DNA of 49,472 bases from Acidobacteriota bacterium (GTDB lineage: Bacteria > Acidobacteriota > Vicinamibacteria > Vicinamibacterales > 2-12-FULL-66-21). The notes beneath the pieces are model-generated. The model did not search any database. It saw nothing but the letters and a program-made list of their open reading frames with translations, and was not told where the DNA came from. Of the stretch, positions 42,168-49,472 are shown piece by piece. Within the stretch, counting starts at the first letter, position 1, and each line of letters opens with the position of its first letter. The translations under genes and the position numbers were made by a program. The DNA is taken from the NCBI GenBank assembly GCA_016184105.1, contig JACPDI010000005.1, positions 1-49,472 on the forward strand. Reading direction: 5' to 3'.

Positions 42168-44117
42168 ATGGCCACGATCGAACCGCATCCGGCCGCCGCC
42201 GCCGTCGAACACGATCCGCGCGGCTTCATCACCGACTTCGACCTGTACCTCTTCAACGAGGGGAATCACCTGCACGCGTTCGACAAGCTCGGGGCGCACC
42301 CTGAAACGGGCGCGCGGACGGGCGTCCACTTCGCCGTGTGGGCGCCGAATTCGGATCGCGTCGCGGTGGTCGGCGACTTCAACGGCTGGAGCGGCGCGCA
42401 CCACGTGCTGCGGCCGCTCGGATCGAGCGGCGTGTGGTACGGGTTCATCCCCGGCCTCGGCTGCGGCGAGCGCTACAAGTACGAGATCCGATCGCGGCAG
42501 ACCGGCGCGCTGCTCCAGAAGGTGGATCCCTACGCGTTCTATTTCGAAGTGCCGCCCGCCTCCGCGTCGATCGTGTGGGGCTGCCCGAAGTACGACTGGC
42601 GCGATGGGGACTGGATGCAGATGCGCCGCGGCTGGGAGGGCTGGTTCCAGCGGCCGATGTCGATCTACGAGGTGCACCTCGGGTCCTGGCGGCGCGTTCC
42701 GGAAGAGGGAAACCGGTTCCTGACGTACCGCGAGCTGGCGGAGCAGCTCGTGCCGTACGTCAAGGAGCTCGGCTGCACGCACCTGGAGCTGCTGCCCGTG
42801 ATGGAGCATCCGTTCGCGGGCTCGTGGGGCTACCAGGTGATCGGGTACTACGCGCCGACGAGCCGCTTCGGGACGCCCGAGGACTTCAAGTGCCTCGTCG
42901 ACGAGTGCCACCGGCACGGGCTGGGCGTCATCCTCGACTGGGTGCCCGGTCATGTTCCCAAGGACGCGCACGGCCTGGCGCAGTTCGACGGGACCGCGCT
43001 GTACGAGCACTCGGACCCGAGGCAGGGAGAGCACCGCGACTGGGGCACGCTCATCTTCAACTACGGCCGGCACGAGGTGCGGAACTTTTTGCTGTCGAAC
43101 GCGCTTTACTGGTTGAAGGAGTTCCACGTGGACGGCCTGCGCGTGGACGCGGTGGCGTCGATGCTGTACCTGGATTACTCGCGGAACCCCGGCGAGTGGG
43201 TGCCGAACCGGTTCGGCGGGCGCGAGAACCTCGACGCGATTGAGTTCCTCCGGCAACTCAACGCGGTGACGCACAGCGAGGCGCCCGGCAGCATCATGGT
43301 GGCCGAGGAGTCCACCGCGTTCCCGGCGGTCAGCCGGCCCACCTACGTCGGCGGGCTCGGCTTCACCTACAAGTGGAACATGGGGTGGATGAACGACATC
43401 CTGCAGTACATCAGCAAGGATCCGGTCTACCGGCGCTACGAGCACCGGCACCTGACCTTCTCGCTGCTCTATGCGTTCACCGAGAACTTCATCCTGCCCT
43501 TCTCCCATGACGAGGTCGTGCACGGGAAGGCGTCGATGATCGACAAGATTCCGGGCGACGCCTGGCGGAAGGCGGCCACCCTGCGCGCGCTGTACGGCTT
43601 CATGTACGCGCACCCGGGAAAGAAGCTGCTGTTCATGGGGCAGGAATTCGGCCAGTGGCGCGAGTGGAACCACGACGAGAGCCTCGACTGGCACCTGTTC
43701 GGAGAGGGGCCGCATCACGCGGGGCTCCACCGCTACGTGCAGGCGCTCAACTGGGTCTACGCCCGGGAGCGCGCGCTGCACGCCATCGATTTCGATCCGA
43801 ACGGATTCCAGTGGATCGACTGCAACGACAGCGAGAACAGCGTCGTCTCGTTCCTGCGGAAGGCGCGGGACCCCCGCGAGTACGTCGTGGCGCTGCTCAA
43901 CTTCACGCCGGTGCCGCGCGAGGGCTACCGCATCGGCGTGCCGGAAGCGGGGTTCTACGAGGAGCTGCTCAACAGCGACTCGGCGTATTTCGGCGGCGGT
44001 GACGTCGGAAACGGCGGCGGACTGCACACCGAGCCGATCCCGTCCCACGGATGGGAGCAATCGCTGCGGCTCACGCTGCCGCCGCTCGGGTGTTTGTACT
44101 TGAAGATCCGACGGTGA
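42168..44117 (+). CDS. glgB: 1,4-alpha-glucan branching enzyme
   Basis: A 649-residue GH13 glycogen branching enzyme. A CBM48 domain lies at about 50-130 ([23 protein letters not shown]), followed by the TIM barrel with EVHLGSW, the nucleophile Asp in GLRVDAVAS (about 327), the acid/base Glu in VAEEST (about 379) and the transition-state Asp in [10 protein letters not shown] (about 448), then a C-terminal beta domain. Length is within the usual range for a one-CBM form. It transfers alpha-1,4 segments to make alpha-1,6 branches. The start at ATG 42168 is 3 bases after the membrane gene stop. No other glg gene is nearby. Confidence 0.93.
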   Translation: MATIEPHPAAAAVEHDPRGFITDFDLYLFNEGNHLHAFDKLGAHPETGARTGVHFAVWAPNSDRVAVVGDFNGWSGAHHVLRPLGSSGVWYGFIPGLGCGERYKYEIRSRQTGALLQKVDPYAFYFEVPPASASIVWGCPKYDWRDGDWMQMRRGWEGWFQRPMSIYEVHLGSWRRVPEEGNRFLTYRELAEQLVPYVKELGCTHLELLPVMEHPFAGSWGYQVIGYYAPTSRFGTPEDFKCLVDECHRHGLGVILDWVPGHVPKDAHGLAQFDGTALYEHSDPRQGEHRDWGTLIFNYGRHEVRNFLLSNALYWLKEFHVDGLRVDAVASMLYLDYSRNPGEWVPNRFGGRENLDAIEFLRQLNAVTHSEAPGSIMVAEESTAFPAVSRPTYVGGLGFTYKWNMGWMNDILQYISKDPVYRRYEHRHLTFSLLYAFTENFILPFSHDEVVHGKASMIDKIPGDAWRKAATLRALYGFMYAHPGKKLLFMGQEFGQWREWNHDESLDWHLFGEGPHHAGLHRYVQALNWVYARERALHAIDFDPNGFQWIDCNDSENSVVSFLRKARDPREYVVALLNFTPVPREGYRIGVPEAGFYEELLNSDSAYFGGGDVGNGGGLHTEPIPSHGWEQSLRLTLPPLGCLYLKIRR

Positions 44118-44120
44118 GGT

Positions 44121-44142
44121 CCGCCGGCCTGAAGGCCGGCGG
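44121..44142. terminator. Hairpin between convergent genes
   Basis: A perfect 9-base stem, CCGCCGGCC and GGCCGGCGG, around a TGAA loop, 3 bases after the glgB stop and 3 bases before the EVE stop. It can end transcription from both sides. This compact palindrome also resembles short intergenic repeats common in GC-rich genomes. Confidence 0.6.
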
Positions 44143-44145
44143 CTA

Positions 44146-44559
44146 CTACACGTGTCGTTCCGACATCGTCACGATCGCGTTCCATTCCTGGTCCGTGACC
44201 GGCATGACGGAGAGCCGCGGCAGGCGCGTGAGCGGGAACGAGGCGAAGCGCCTGTCTGCCTTGATCGACGCGAGCGTCACCGGCGCCTTCAGCCTCTTCA
44301 CCGGCACGACGTCCACGACGTGCGCCTTCCCAGACGTGTCCGCCGGATCCGGGTAGGCGTTCGAGTCCGCCTTCGCGATGGCGACGATCGCCTTCTCGTT
44401 GCCGGTGTGGTAATAGAAGATGCGGTCTCCCTTGCGCACCCCGCGGAGGTGTTTCTGCGCAACCGGGTTCTTCACGCCAGACCACGAGGTGCGGCCGTCT
44501 TTGACGAGCGCGTCGTAGCTGTAGTGGGTGGGTTCCTCTTTGAACAGCCATTGAGCCAT
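44146..44559 (-). CDS. EVE domain protein
   Basis: A 137-residue single-domain EVE protein (PUA-like fold), a family thought to bind modified nucleobases in DNA or RNA. The start MAQWLFKEEPTHYSY is the canonical opening and fixes ATG 44559; the open frame extends further upstream but is not used. Core motifs are WSGVKNPVAQKHLR, GDRIFYYHTGNEKAIVAIA and the C-terminal TDQEWNAIV. Its start codon overlaps that of the divergent glycosylase fragment at CATG (44557-44560), so each gene's upstream signals would lie inside the other. Confidence 0.88.
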   Translation of the reverse strand: MAQWLFKEEPTHYSYDALVKDGRTSWSGVKNPVAQKHLRGVRKGDRIFYYHTGNEKAIVAIAKADSNAYPDPADTSGKAHVVDVVPVKRLKAPVTLASIKADRRFASFPLTRLPRLSVMPVTDQEWNAIVTMSERHV

Positions 44560-44773
44560 GGCGGACGATTCTAGCCGGGAGCGCCTGCGTCTCAAAGACC
44601 GGATCGCGCCCGGCGTCCGCGTGCTGTTCGTGGGCATCAATCCGGGCGTGCGGTCGGCGATCACCGGCCATCACTTCGCGGGCTACTCCAACCGGTTCTG
44701 GAAGCTGCTCCACGAGTCGCGGCTCGTGCGTGAACCGATCTCGTACAAGGATGACGTCAGGCTGCCGGGGTGG
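44558..44773 (+). pseudogene. Truncated Mug-type uracil/mismatch DNA glycosylase
   Basis: The first 72 residues match the N-terminus of the G/U mismatch-specific (Mug/UDG family 2) glycosylase: VLFVGINPGVRSAITGHHF (active-site GINPG), AGYSNRFWKLLHES and ISYKDDVRLPGWG. At about base 44773 the similarity stops and the frame enters sequence that belongs to the opposite-strand gene, running to a stop at 44905. About 100 residues, with the second catalytic segment, are missing, so it should be inactive. The abrupt junction fits a deletion or an assembly join. Confidence 0.72.
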
Positions 44774-45611
44774 GGGTCGATCCCGAACAGTCTGACGGGA
44801 AGAACACGGAAGCCTCCTCCGATCCGGGCGCGGTCCACCGGGCGGCGGACTTCGCGCGGACGGTGTAGCCGCCGGACGCCGGCCTCGACAGGAAGAGAGA
44901 CTTGACGCCCCAGCGCTCGGCGGGCCCGGGCAGCGTGGCCCAGCACGCGCGCGGCGCGGCGCCGCCGAGCATCGCGAGCACGGCCGTCTCCTCGCTGCCG
45001 CGGCGCATCGTGAAGAGCAGAGCCGGCTCCGATGGCGTCCCTTCCCACTGGAGCACCGAGGAGAGCACGTACGCCTCGGCGCGCGGCGTCACGCGGCTGG
45101 CGTCCTTCCATTCGTCCGCCGGTGGAAACAGGGGCCAGCCGGCGCGCCATTCGCGCTCGACGGCGACCGGGTACGCCGCGTGGTTTTTCTCCTGCGGCTG
45201 GCCGGTGTCGTACACGGCGACGCCGTCGGACGGTCCCGGGTGTCCCTCCGGGAAGAACCGCTGGTATGCGATCCAGCGCCCGCCTGGCGACGCGACCGCG
45301 TCGCCGGCATAGACCTCGTCGGCCGGCACCTGGCCCGCCGGATCCACGACCGCGAATCCCTTCTCGCAGAGGAAGAGCACGCGCCCCTGATCCTCGCGGA
45401 TGACCGCGCGGCGCAGCGCGCCGAGCGTGCGGTTGATCGACAGCATGTGGCGGCGCGAGGTCACGTTGCTGGAGATGATGACGCGCGCGGCGCGCTCGCC
45501 GCCGCCGGTGTCGAGCGCCTCGACGGTGTACCGATCCGAGCTGGCGCGGACCTCGGGGCTCTGTCCGGCGGAGGCGGCCAGTGCAAGCGTCAGGAAAACG
45601 ATTGCGGTCAT
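44757..45611 (-). CDS. Secreted protein of unknown function, 3' end altered
   Basis: A 284-residue protein with a short signal peptide (MTAIVFLTLALAASAG) that I do not recognise. The mature part has VIISSNVTSRRHML, VLFLCEKGFAVVDPAG, SPGGRWIAYQRFFPEGH and VAVYDTG, the look of a beta-propeller-like or WD40-like segment. The last dozen residues after FFPSDC are coded by sequence that also belongs to the truncated glycosylase, so the native C-terminus is probably lost at the junction near 44773. ATG 45611 overlaps the TPR gene stop as ATGA, so they form an operon. Confidence 0.65.
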   Translation of the reverse strand: MTAIVFLTLALAASAGQSPEVRASSDRYTVEALDTGGGERAARVIISSNVTSRRHMLSINRTLGALRRAVIREDQGRVLFLCEKGFAVVDPAGQVPADEVYAGDAVASPGGRWIAYQRFFPEGHPGPSDGVAVYDTGQPQEKNHAAYPVAVEREWRAGWPLFPPADEWKDASRVTPRAEAYVLSSVLQWEGTPSEPALLFTMRRGSEETAVLAMLGGAAPRACWATLPGPAERWGVKSLFLSRPASGGYTVRAKSAARWTAPGSEEASVFFPSDCSGSTPTPAA

Positions 45612-47137
45612 TTCTTCAACGCGGCAATCAGGTCTGCCGCCTTCTCCCTCATGATCGCGTGTTCGGCGGCGCGGCTCGCGTGCGCGAGCGCCTGCGCGCG
45701 ATCGCCGGCCTGGGCGGCGGCATACGCGGCGTTGTAATAGGAACGCGCCTCGCTCACCAGCTCGCGCTCGATGTACCCGGAGTACTCGGCGCTCACCTCG
45801 ACGGCATCCGGCGTGCCGGCCACGGTGTTCCGCACAGTATCCAGCGCCGTGCGGTAGGCGTCAACGTTGGTGCGGTAACACGCGGCCGCGCTGGGGAACA
45901 GTCCCGCCGCGTCGGTCCACCGCTTCTGCTCGGAGCGCACGAGGCCGAGATACCACGACGCATCGCACGCCTGGTCGTTGAGCTGCAGCGACTTCTCGAG
46001 GTCGGCCGCGGCCTCGCCCATCTCATGCCGATCGTAGCGGATGATGCCCGACAGAAGGAAGACGTCAGAACGGACGCCGGCCACCGCCTTGGACCGTTCA
46101 ATCTCATCGCGCGCCTCGTCCAGCCGCCGCTGTGCGTGACGGTTGTACGCCCGCCAGTAATAGGCGTCGCCCAGGTACCAGTCTTCCAGCTCGATGATTC
46201 GCGTGGCGGACTCGAAGGCCTCATCGGGGCGCTCGAGATAGCTGAGCATGATCGTGCGGCCGAGCATCGCCTCACGGTGCGTGGGCACGAGCGCGAGCGT
46301 CTCGTCGTAGTACCGGAGCGCGTCCTTGATCTTGTTGAACGCCCGGTGCATGCCGGCAACGGTGAAGGTCACCGACGGCGACCGCGGGAACGCCTCGTAC
46401 GCGGCCGCGAGGTGTGGAACGATCTCGGAACGCCGCCCCTTGCCGACTGCGGCATCGGCCAGGGCGTACCGGCCCAGGAAGAAGTGCGCTTCCACGTATC
46501 GTGGCTCGACGCCGAGCACCTCGACGAGCAGCGCGCGCCGCGACTGCACGCACGCGCCGATGCGGTAACGCACCACGAGCGTGGACGGGTGCTGCGACGC
46601 CAGCTGGTCGAGCGCGGCGTCGCGCTCGCGGAAATCGGCGTACGCGCACGAAAGAGACGTCTGGAGGTAGGCGGCGGCCGGATCGGCGAGCAGCGGCGCG
46701 AGCTGCTGCCGCAGCGCCTCACGAACGGGGGCGCCGAGCCGCTCCGTCTTGATCCAGCCGTCGTAGTCCTCCTTCGAAAGGCCCGAGGACTCCGGCGGAA
46801 TGCCGCCGGCCACCCGGAGGAACAGCTCGCCGTGTTCTTCCGGCGGCAGCAACGGGGCGAGGATCCGGGCGCGGTCAAGCGACTGCGTGGCGGGAAGCCC
46901 AAGCTCCTTCTCACGGAGATGCAGCAGGACGGCCGCGCGGAACGCGCCGCGGATGGCCGGGGGCGAGGCGCGGCGCGCCAGCAGGGCGTCGTAGACATCG
47001 AGCGCCTGGCTGAGGCACGTGTAGCAGCCGGCACTCGCCAGGGCGTCGGCGTCCGCCAGCGTCGGCAGGGGCACACGCGGGCCGCGGGCCGCGCACCCCG
47101 CGGCGAGGATCACCAGGCAGGCCAACCCGCGCGTCAT
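45608..47137 (-). CDS. TPR-repeat lipoprotein
   Basis: A 509-residue lipoprotein. The start is ATG 47137, giving a short signal with lipobox LAAGC (C15); the frame is open upstream but that start would bury the lipobox. From about residue 150 to the end it is alpha-helical with TPR-like repeats (VEAHFFLGRYALADA, AYYWRAYNRHAQRRLDEAR, CDASWYLGLVRSEQKRW, ARSYYNAAYAAAQAGDR). Such proteins scaffold complexes at the membrane. Its stop overlaps the start of the downstream secreted gene. There is no sign of an enzyme domain. Confidence 0.8.
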   Translation of the reverse strand: MTRGLACLVILAAGCAARGPRVPLPTLADADALASAGCYTCLSQALDVYDALLARRASPPAIRGAFRAAVLLHLREKELGLPATQSLDRARILAPLLPPEEHGELFLRVAGGIPPESSGLSKEDYDGWIKTERLGAPVREALRQQLAPLLADPAAAYLQTSLSCAYADFRERDAALDQLASQHPSTLVVRYRIGACVQSRRALLVEVLGVEPRYVEAHFFLGRYALADAAVGKGRRSEIVPHLAAAYEAFPRSPSVTFTVAGMHRAFNKIKDALRYYDETLALVPTHREAMLGRTIMLSYLERPDEAFESATRIIELEDWYLGDAYYWRAYNRHAQRRLDEARDEIERSKAVAGVRSDVFLLSGIIRYDRHEMGEAAADLEKSLQLNDQACDASWYLGLVRSEQKRWTDAAGLFPSAAACYRTNVDAYRTALDTVRNTVAGTPDAVEVSAEYSGYIERELVSEARSYYNAAYAAAQAGDRAQALAHASRAAEHAIMREKAADLIAALKK

Positions 47138-47327
47138 CGTTGTCCCAGTCGTTCGCCCGACCCAGTGCTTCCGGGCGCGTCCCATTAGACACCGGGACTG
47201 GAATGATGGCCAGCCGGGGGCATTCACGTGAGCGGGGCGTCTCGCGTTCCGAGTTCATCCGGCAGCAGCTCGCCGACGTCGACTGTCTTCGATGAGCACG
47301 CCGACGTGGCGGCGGTGCTCGCGACGT

Positions 47328-47936
47328 TCAGATATCAACCCTCGTCAGTCCGCGGCGAGCGGATCGGAGTTGGTCTATGAGCGGCGCGCACCCGGCGTCA
47401 ATGCGCCGGCGCCGCACGCGATTGCCGAGATGGCAGGCGATCAGCGGCACGGCGATGCACAAGATGTGCAGAACGATGCGGCCAGCCGGCGGACGCGGCT
47501 CGGCAACCCCCAACGCCGTCACGTTCAACCCCCCGATCAGATTCCACGTCAGCGTCCGAGCGGCGCCTGTTGCGCCTGCCTGATAACGGTGGAGAAGGCC
47601 GAGCGCCGTGTCTACGAACTCGGCCGACGGCGCCGCAAAGTCGAGACGCGAAAGCGAACGATACCTTCGCCACTCAAGGCCGAGCACGCCGGCCGTCGCG
47701 GCGATGCTCCACAGAACGCCTACGCCCACGAGCATCGGTCGGCCGGGGCCGGAGAACAGCCACCCGACTGCGGCGCAAAGAGCCAACACCGGCACAATCA
47801 TTTTCGCGACCATCATGCGCTGCTCGCGCGCGGTGTGGCGTTCGAGAGCCGCCGCCACTGCGGCAGGCTGAATGCCTCCGGCGTCCGGACGATACGCGCG
47901 CCACACAGCCTGCAGATCGTCAAAGTGTTCCGCCAT
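47328..47936 (-). CDS. Membrane protein, possible sigma-factor partner
   Basis: A 202-residue protein with about four membrane segments (MIVPVLALCAAVGWLF, MLVGVGVLWSIAATAGVL, LTWNLIGGLNVTALGV, IVLHILCIAVPLIACHL) and a cytoplasmic N-terminus of about 40 residues with HFDDLQAVWRAYR. ATG 47936 has AAGGAG 7 bases upstream and lies inside the last 17 bases of the ECF sigma gene. By position it is a candidate anti-sigma factor, although it lacks a zinc-binding HxxxCxxC motif. The 190 bases at 47138-47327 upstream of the TPR gene hold no clear gene. Confidence 0.7.
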   Translation of the reverse strand: MAEHFDDLQAVWRAYRPDAGGIQPAAVAAALERHTAREQRMMVAKMIVPVLALCAAVGWLFSGPGRPMLVGVGVLWSIAATAGVLGLEWRRYRSLSRLDFAAPSAEFVDTALGLLHRYQAGATGAARTLTWNLIGGLNVTALGVAEPRPPAGRIVLHILCIAVPLIACHLGNRVRRRRIDAGCAPLIDQLRSARRGLTRVDI

Positions 47937-48438
47937 CGTGCTCCTTCATCGAGGATTCGAGCGCACGCTTCGCGCGCGACATCCGGACGCCAACGTGGTT
48001 GACCGTCATCCCGGTCACCTCGGCGATCTCCTTGTAGCTGAGCCCCTCAAGCGTCAGCGTGATGCAAATACGATCCTGCGGCGCGAGCCACGCGATCGCG
48101 CGATGCAGCTGCGCCAGCCGCCGCTCGTTGTCACCGTCTTCGGGCGGCGCCGCACGATCCGGCAGCGCGTCCACTGGAGTCGTGATGACCTTCGCCCGAC
48201 GCGAGGCGGCGCGCCGGTACATCAGCGCCGTGTTCACGGCAATCCGGTAGATCCACGTGCTGGCGCTCGACTCGCGGCGGAACGCGGGCAGCCCATTCCA
48301 GACGTTGATCATCACGTCCTGGAACAGCTCGTCCGCGTCCGCCGCCGATCCGAGATAGCCCGCGCACAGTCGGAGCAGGCGGGCGCGGTTCTGGTCGTAC
48401 AACTCGACGAACAGCCGCTCGCGGTCCGCTCCCGTCAC
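47920..48438 (-). CDS. ECF-family RNA polymerase sigma factor
   Basis: A 172-residue sigma70-family ECF factor. Region 2 (about 10-85) has DADELFQDVMINVWNGL and TWIYRIAVNTAL; region 4 (about 115-165) has LTLEGLSYKEIAEVTGMTVNHVGVRMSRAKRAL. GTG 48438 is chosen as start: it overlaps the upstream hydrolase fragment stop (GTGA) and gives a normal ECF length, whereas the open frame further upstream is not sigma-like. It is followed by a membrane protein with overlapping reading frame, the usual place for its anti-sigma partner. Confidence 0.88.
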   Translation of the reverse strand: MTGADRERLFVELYDQNRARLLRLCAGYLGSAADADELFQDVMINVWNGLPAFRRESSASTWIYRIAVNTALMYRRAASRRAKVITTPVDALPDRAAPPEDGDNERRLAQLHRAIAWLAPQDRICITLTLEGLSYKEIAEVTGMTVNHVGVRMSRAKRALESSMKEHDGGTL

Positions 48439-48745
48439 CGCTGAATGAACCCCGAGATCTGCGACGCAAGCCACTCCGGCTCGTCGAGCATCACGAAATG
48501 CCTGGCGGTGTCCGACACGACGACGTCGTAGTGCGGCACGGCACGATATTGTTCGGTCATCTGCTGCAGGACCTTCTCGCGCGTAAAGCCGAACGCTTCC
48601 CGCCCCCGCCACACGGCGATCGCAAGGACCGGCGCCGAGATCTGTGCGAGCTGAGGACGCAGGTCGGTCGACAGCATCTCGTACTGAGCCTGGGCGATCG
48701 TCTGCCGGTCCGACGAGAGCATCCAGTCGAGTGCTGTTGCAACAC
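48435..48745 (-). pseudogene. Alpha/beta hydrolase, C-terminal fragment
   Basis: About 100 residues resemble the end of an alpha/beta hydrolase: LDWMLSSDRQTIAQAQYEML, PVLAIAVWRGR and the catalytic-His region DTARHFVMLDEPEWLASQISGF. Upstream of about 48745 the frame continues but no longer resembles a hydrolase; the N-terminus with the nucleophile Ser is missing. The stop overlaps the sigma GTG. It is probably the remnant of the gene that once led the sigma operon, cut by the rearrangement that brought in the fragments to its right. Confidence 0.55.
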
Positions 48746-48857
48746 GCGCGCGATGAAGACCATGTGACCCTCTCTTTGAATGCTCTACGACCATTTGATG
48801 CAGGGCCACGCTGTTTCTTACAGCGCGTTGAAGAAAACAACCGTTCCGCGCCGCTCG

Positions 48858-48923
48858 TTTCGCGCGTTCAACGTCGTCGGTGGCGTGAGCCGCGAATGCC
48901 TCGCCATCGACGTCGATCGCGGC
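48858..48923 (+). mobile_element. Possible IS3-type transposase fragment
   Basis: Twenty-two codons read FRAFNVVGGVSRECLAI followed by DVD, much like the DDE catalytic core of IS3 OrfB proteins (usual form FRxxNVIDDFxRECLAIxVD). The two Asp of the usual VIDDF are replaced by Gly-Gly. No further transposase homology or terminal repeats can be seen on either side, so this is a short decayed piece. The 48924-49247 stretch holds no clear gene. Confidence 0.4.
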
Positions 48924-49247
48924 CCCGAAACCTTCGCCGTCCGTGAGCGTGTCGCTGACGATCATCAGGTCAATGTCGCTTACGGACTGGTCGGTCGCTC
49001 AGGCTTCTTCGACTGGAACGAGGCGAGGCGGCCTTCGAACCCGACGTGGGCACAATCATGCCCGAGTTGGGTATGGCCGCCAAACGCAGTGAGGCGGACG
49101 AGCAACAACGGAGACGGGAACTGGCCGGGCCTGCCGATCGCAGCGCGCCCGACATCGAGGCAATCATCCAGGCGAGCGCCGAGCTCGGGGCACTGTCACG
49201 TCACAGTGCCTGGCTCTGCACGGCTCCCCGCCCCGAGCGAACGCCCG

Positions 49248-49275
49248 CCCTGAGCGAGCGAAGCGAGTCGAAGGG
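49248..49275. repeat. Short GC-rich palindromic repeat (REP-like)
   Basis: A 28-base element beginning CCCTGAGCGAGCGAAGCG and ending GTCGAAGGG, with an inner hairpin CGAGCGAAGCGAG-like. Elements of this form are common dispersed repeats in GC-rich genomes. It lies 13 bases before a tRNA-like 5' half. Confidence 0.4.
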
Positions 49276-49288
49276 AAGTGAGTCGAGG

Positions 49289-49330
49289 GGAGAGATGTCC
49301 GAGTGGTTGAAGGAGCACGCTTGGAACGCG
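49289..49330 (+). tRNA. tRNA-Ser(GGA), 5' half only
   Basis: The acceptor strand GGAGAGA, TG, a D-arm TCC-GAGTGGTTGAA-GGA, G26, the anticodon stem CACGC and the loop TTGGAAC (anticodon GGA) follow the standard bacterial tRNA-Ser sequence through GCG. After 49330 the expected TG of the stem, the long variable arm, T-arm and acceptor 3' strand are absent; the next 142 bases to the window end hold no match and no evident gene. It is a truncated copy, or a join. Confidence 0.55.
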
Positions 49331-49472
49331 AAGCCCCCTGTGCCAATAATCTCTGAGACAACCTCCCGAGTGAGATTAGTGTAGGGGCGGGGAGGGTTCG
49401 ATGGATGAATCGTATGCCAGTAGCAGTGGAGATCGACGTGGCGGAGGGGTCGGAGGCGGAGGGAGCCCGGAG

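Noticed and set aside
47275-47340. Short plus-strand frame TVFDEHADVAAVLATF
   Set aside because: Looks protein-like but is too short and joins no start or domain.
1-49472. CRISPR arrays, rRNA genes, riboswitches, replication origins
   Set aside because: No regularly spaced repeats, no rRNA-like sequence and no recognisable riboswitch or origin was seen on either strand.

Overview
The window is a GC-rich (about two-thirds G+C) bacterial chromosome segment, densely coding, with most genes coupled by ATGA/GTGA overlaps. Two Oar-type TonB-dependent receptors with an N-terminal carboxypeptidase-regulatory-like domain, DUF885 proteins, secreted amidohydrolases, PQQ enzymes and a PaoABC-type molybdenum enzyme together suggest an Acidobacteriota genome, perhaps Vicinamibacteria-like. 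This is inference from gene content; there is no rRNA in the window.

Layout. (1) 1-5376, minus strand: DUF885, a frame-disrupted cytochrome c/PQQ dehydrogenase, and a second DUF885, with a promoter at 5469-5497. (2) 5613-19779: a bidirectional sugar-acid locus. To the left of a central AT-rich control region run GntR regulator, DHDPS-family aldolase, DASS transporter and secreted amidohydrolase. To the right run a TonB receptor (two frame lesions), a Tat-tagged AtzG/GatC-like small protein, an in-frame amidase-enolase fusion, a Tat-tagged paralogous enolase-superfamily dehydratase, a KDPGal-type aldolase, a 2-keto-3-deoxygalactonate kinase and an NTF2-like protein. The whole reads as uptake, amide hydrolysis, dehydration, and phosphorylative plus possibly non-phosphorylative cleavage of a galactonate-like acid, possibly entering as an amide. 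(3) 19832-21627: an RRM RNA-binding protein with a long structured leader, then a DEAD-box helicase. (4) 21575-28595: a double HTH-cupin regulator divergent from an intact TonB receptor, an aldehyde dehydrogenase and a secreted succinylglutamate desuccinylase/aspartoacylase-like protein. (5) 28662-34832: a secreted amidohydrolase divergent from a three-subunit xanthine-dehydrogenase-family enzyme (FeS, Mo, FAD with an extra Cys set). (6) 34827-40931: inositol-phosphatase-like protein, class V aminotransferase, PQQ sugar dehydrogenase, a secreted unknown and a MATE exporter. (7) 40932-49472: a long perfect hairpin of REP type, a membrane coiled-coil protein with glycogen branching enzyme, an EVE protein head-to-head with a truncated Mug-type glycosylase, a TPR lipoprotein, and an ECF sigma factor with a membrane partner. 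The end is scrambled: a hydrolase fragment, a possible IS3 transposase fragment, a REP-like repeat and the 5' half of a tRNA-Ser.

The most unusual element is the amidase-dehydratase fusion inside the galactonate-type operon. Several genes carry frameshifts or abrupt junctions. These may be real decay or assembly errors, and I cannot tell which from the sequence alone.
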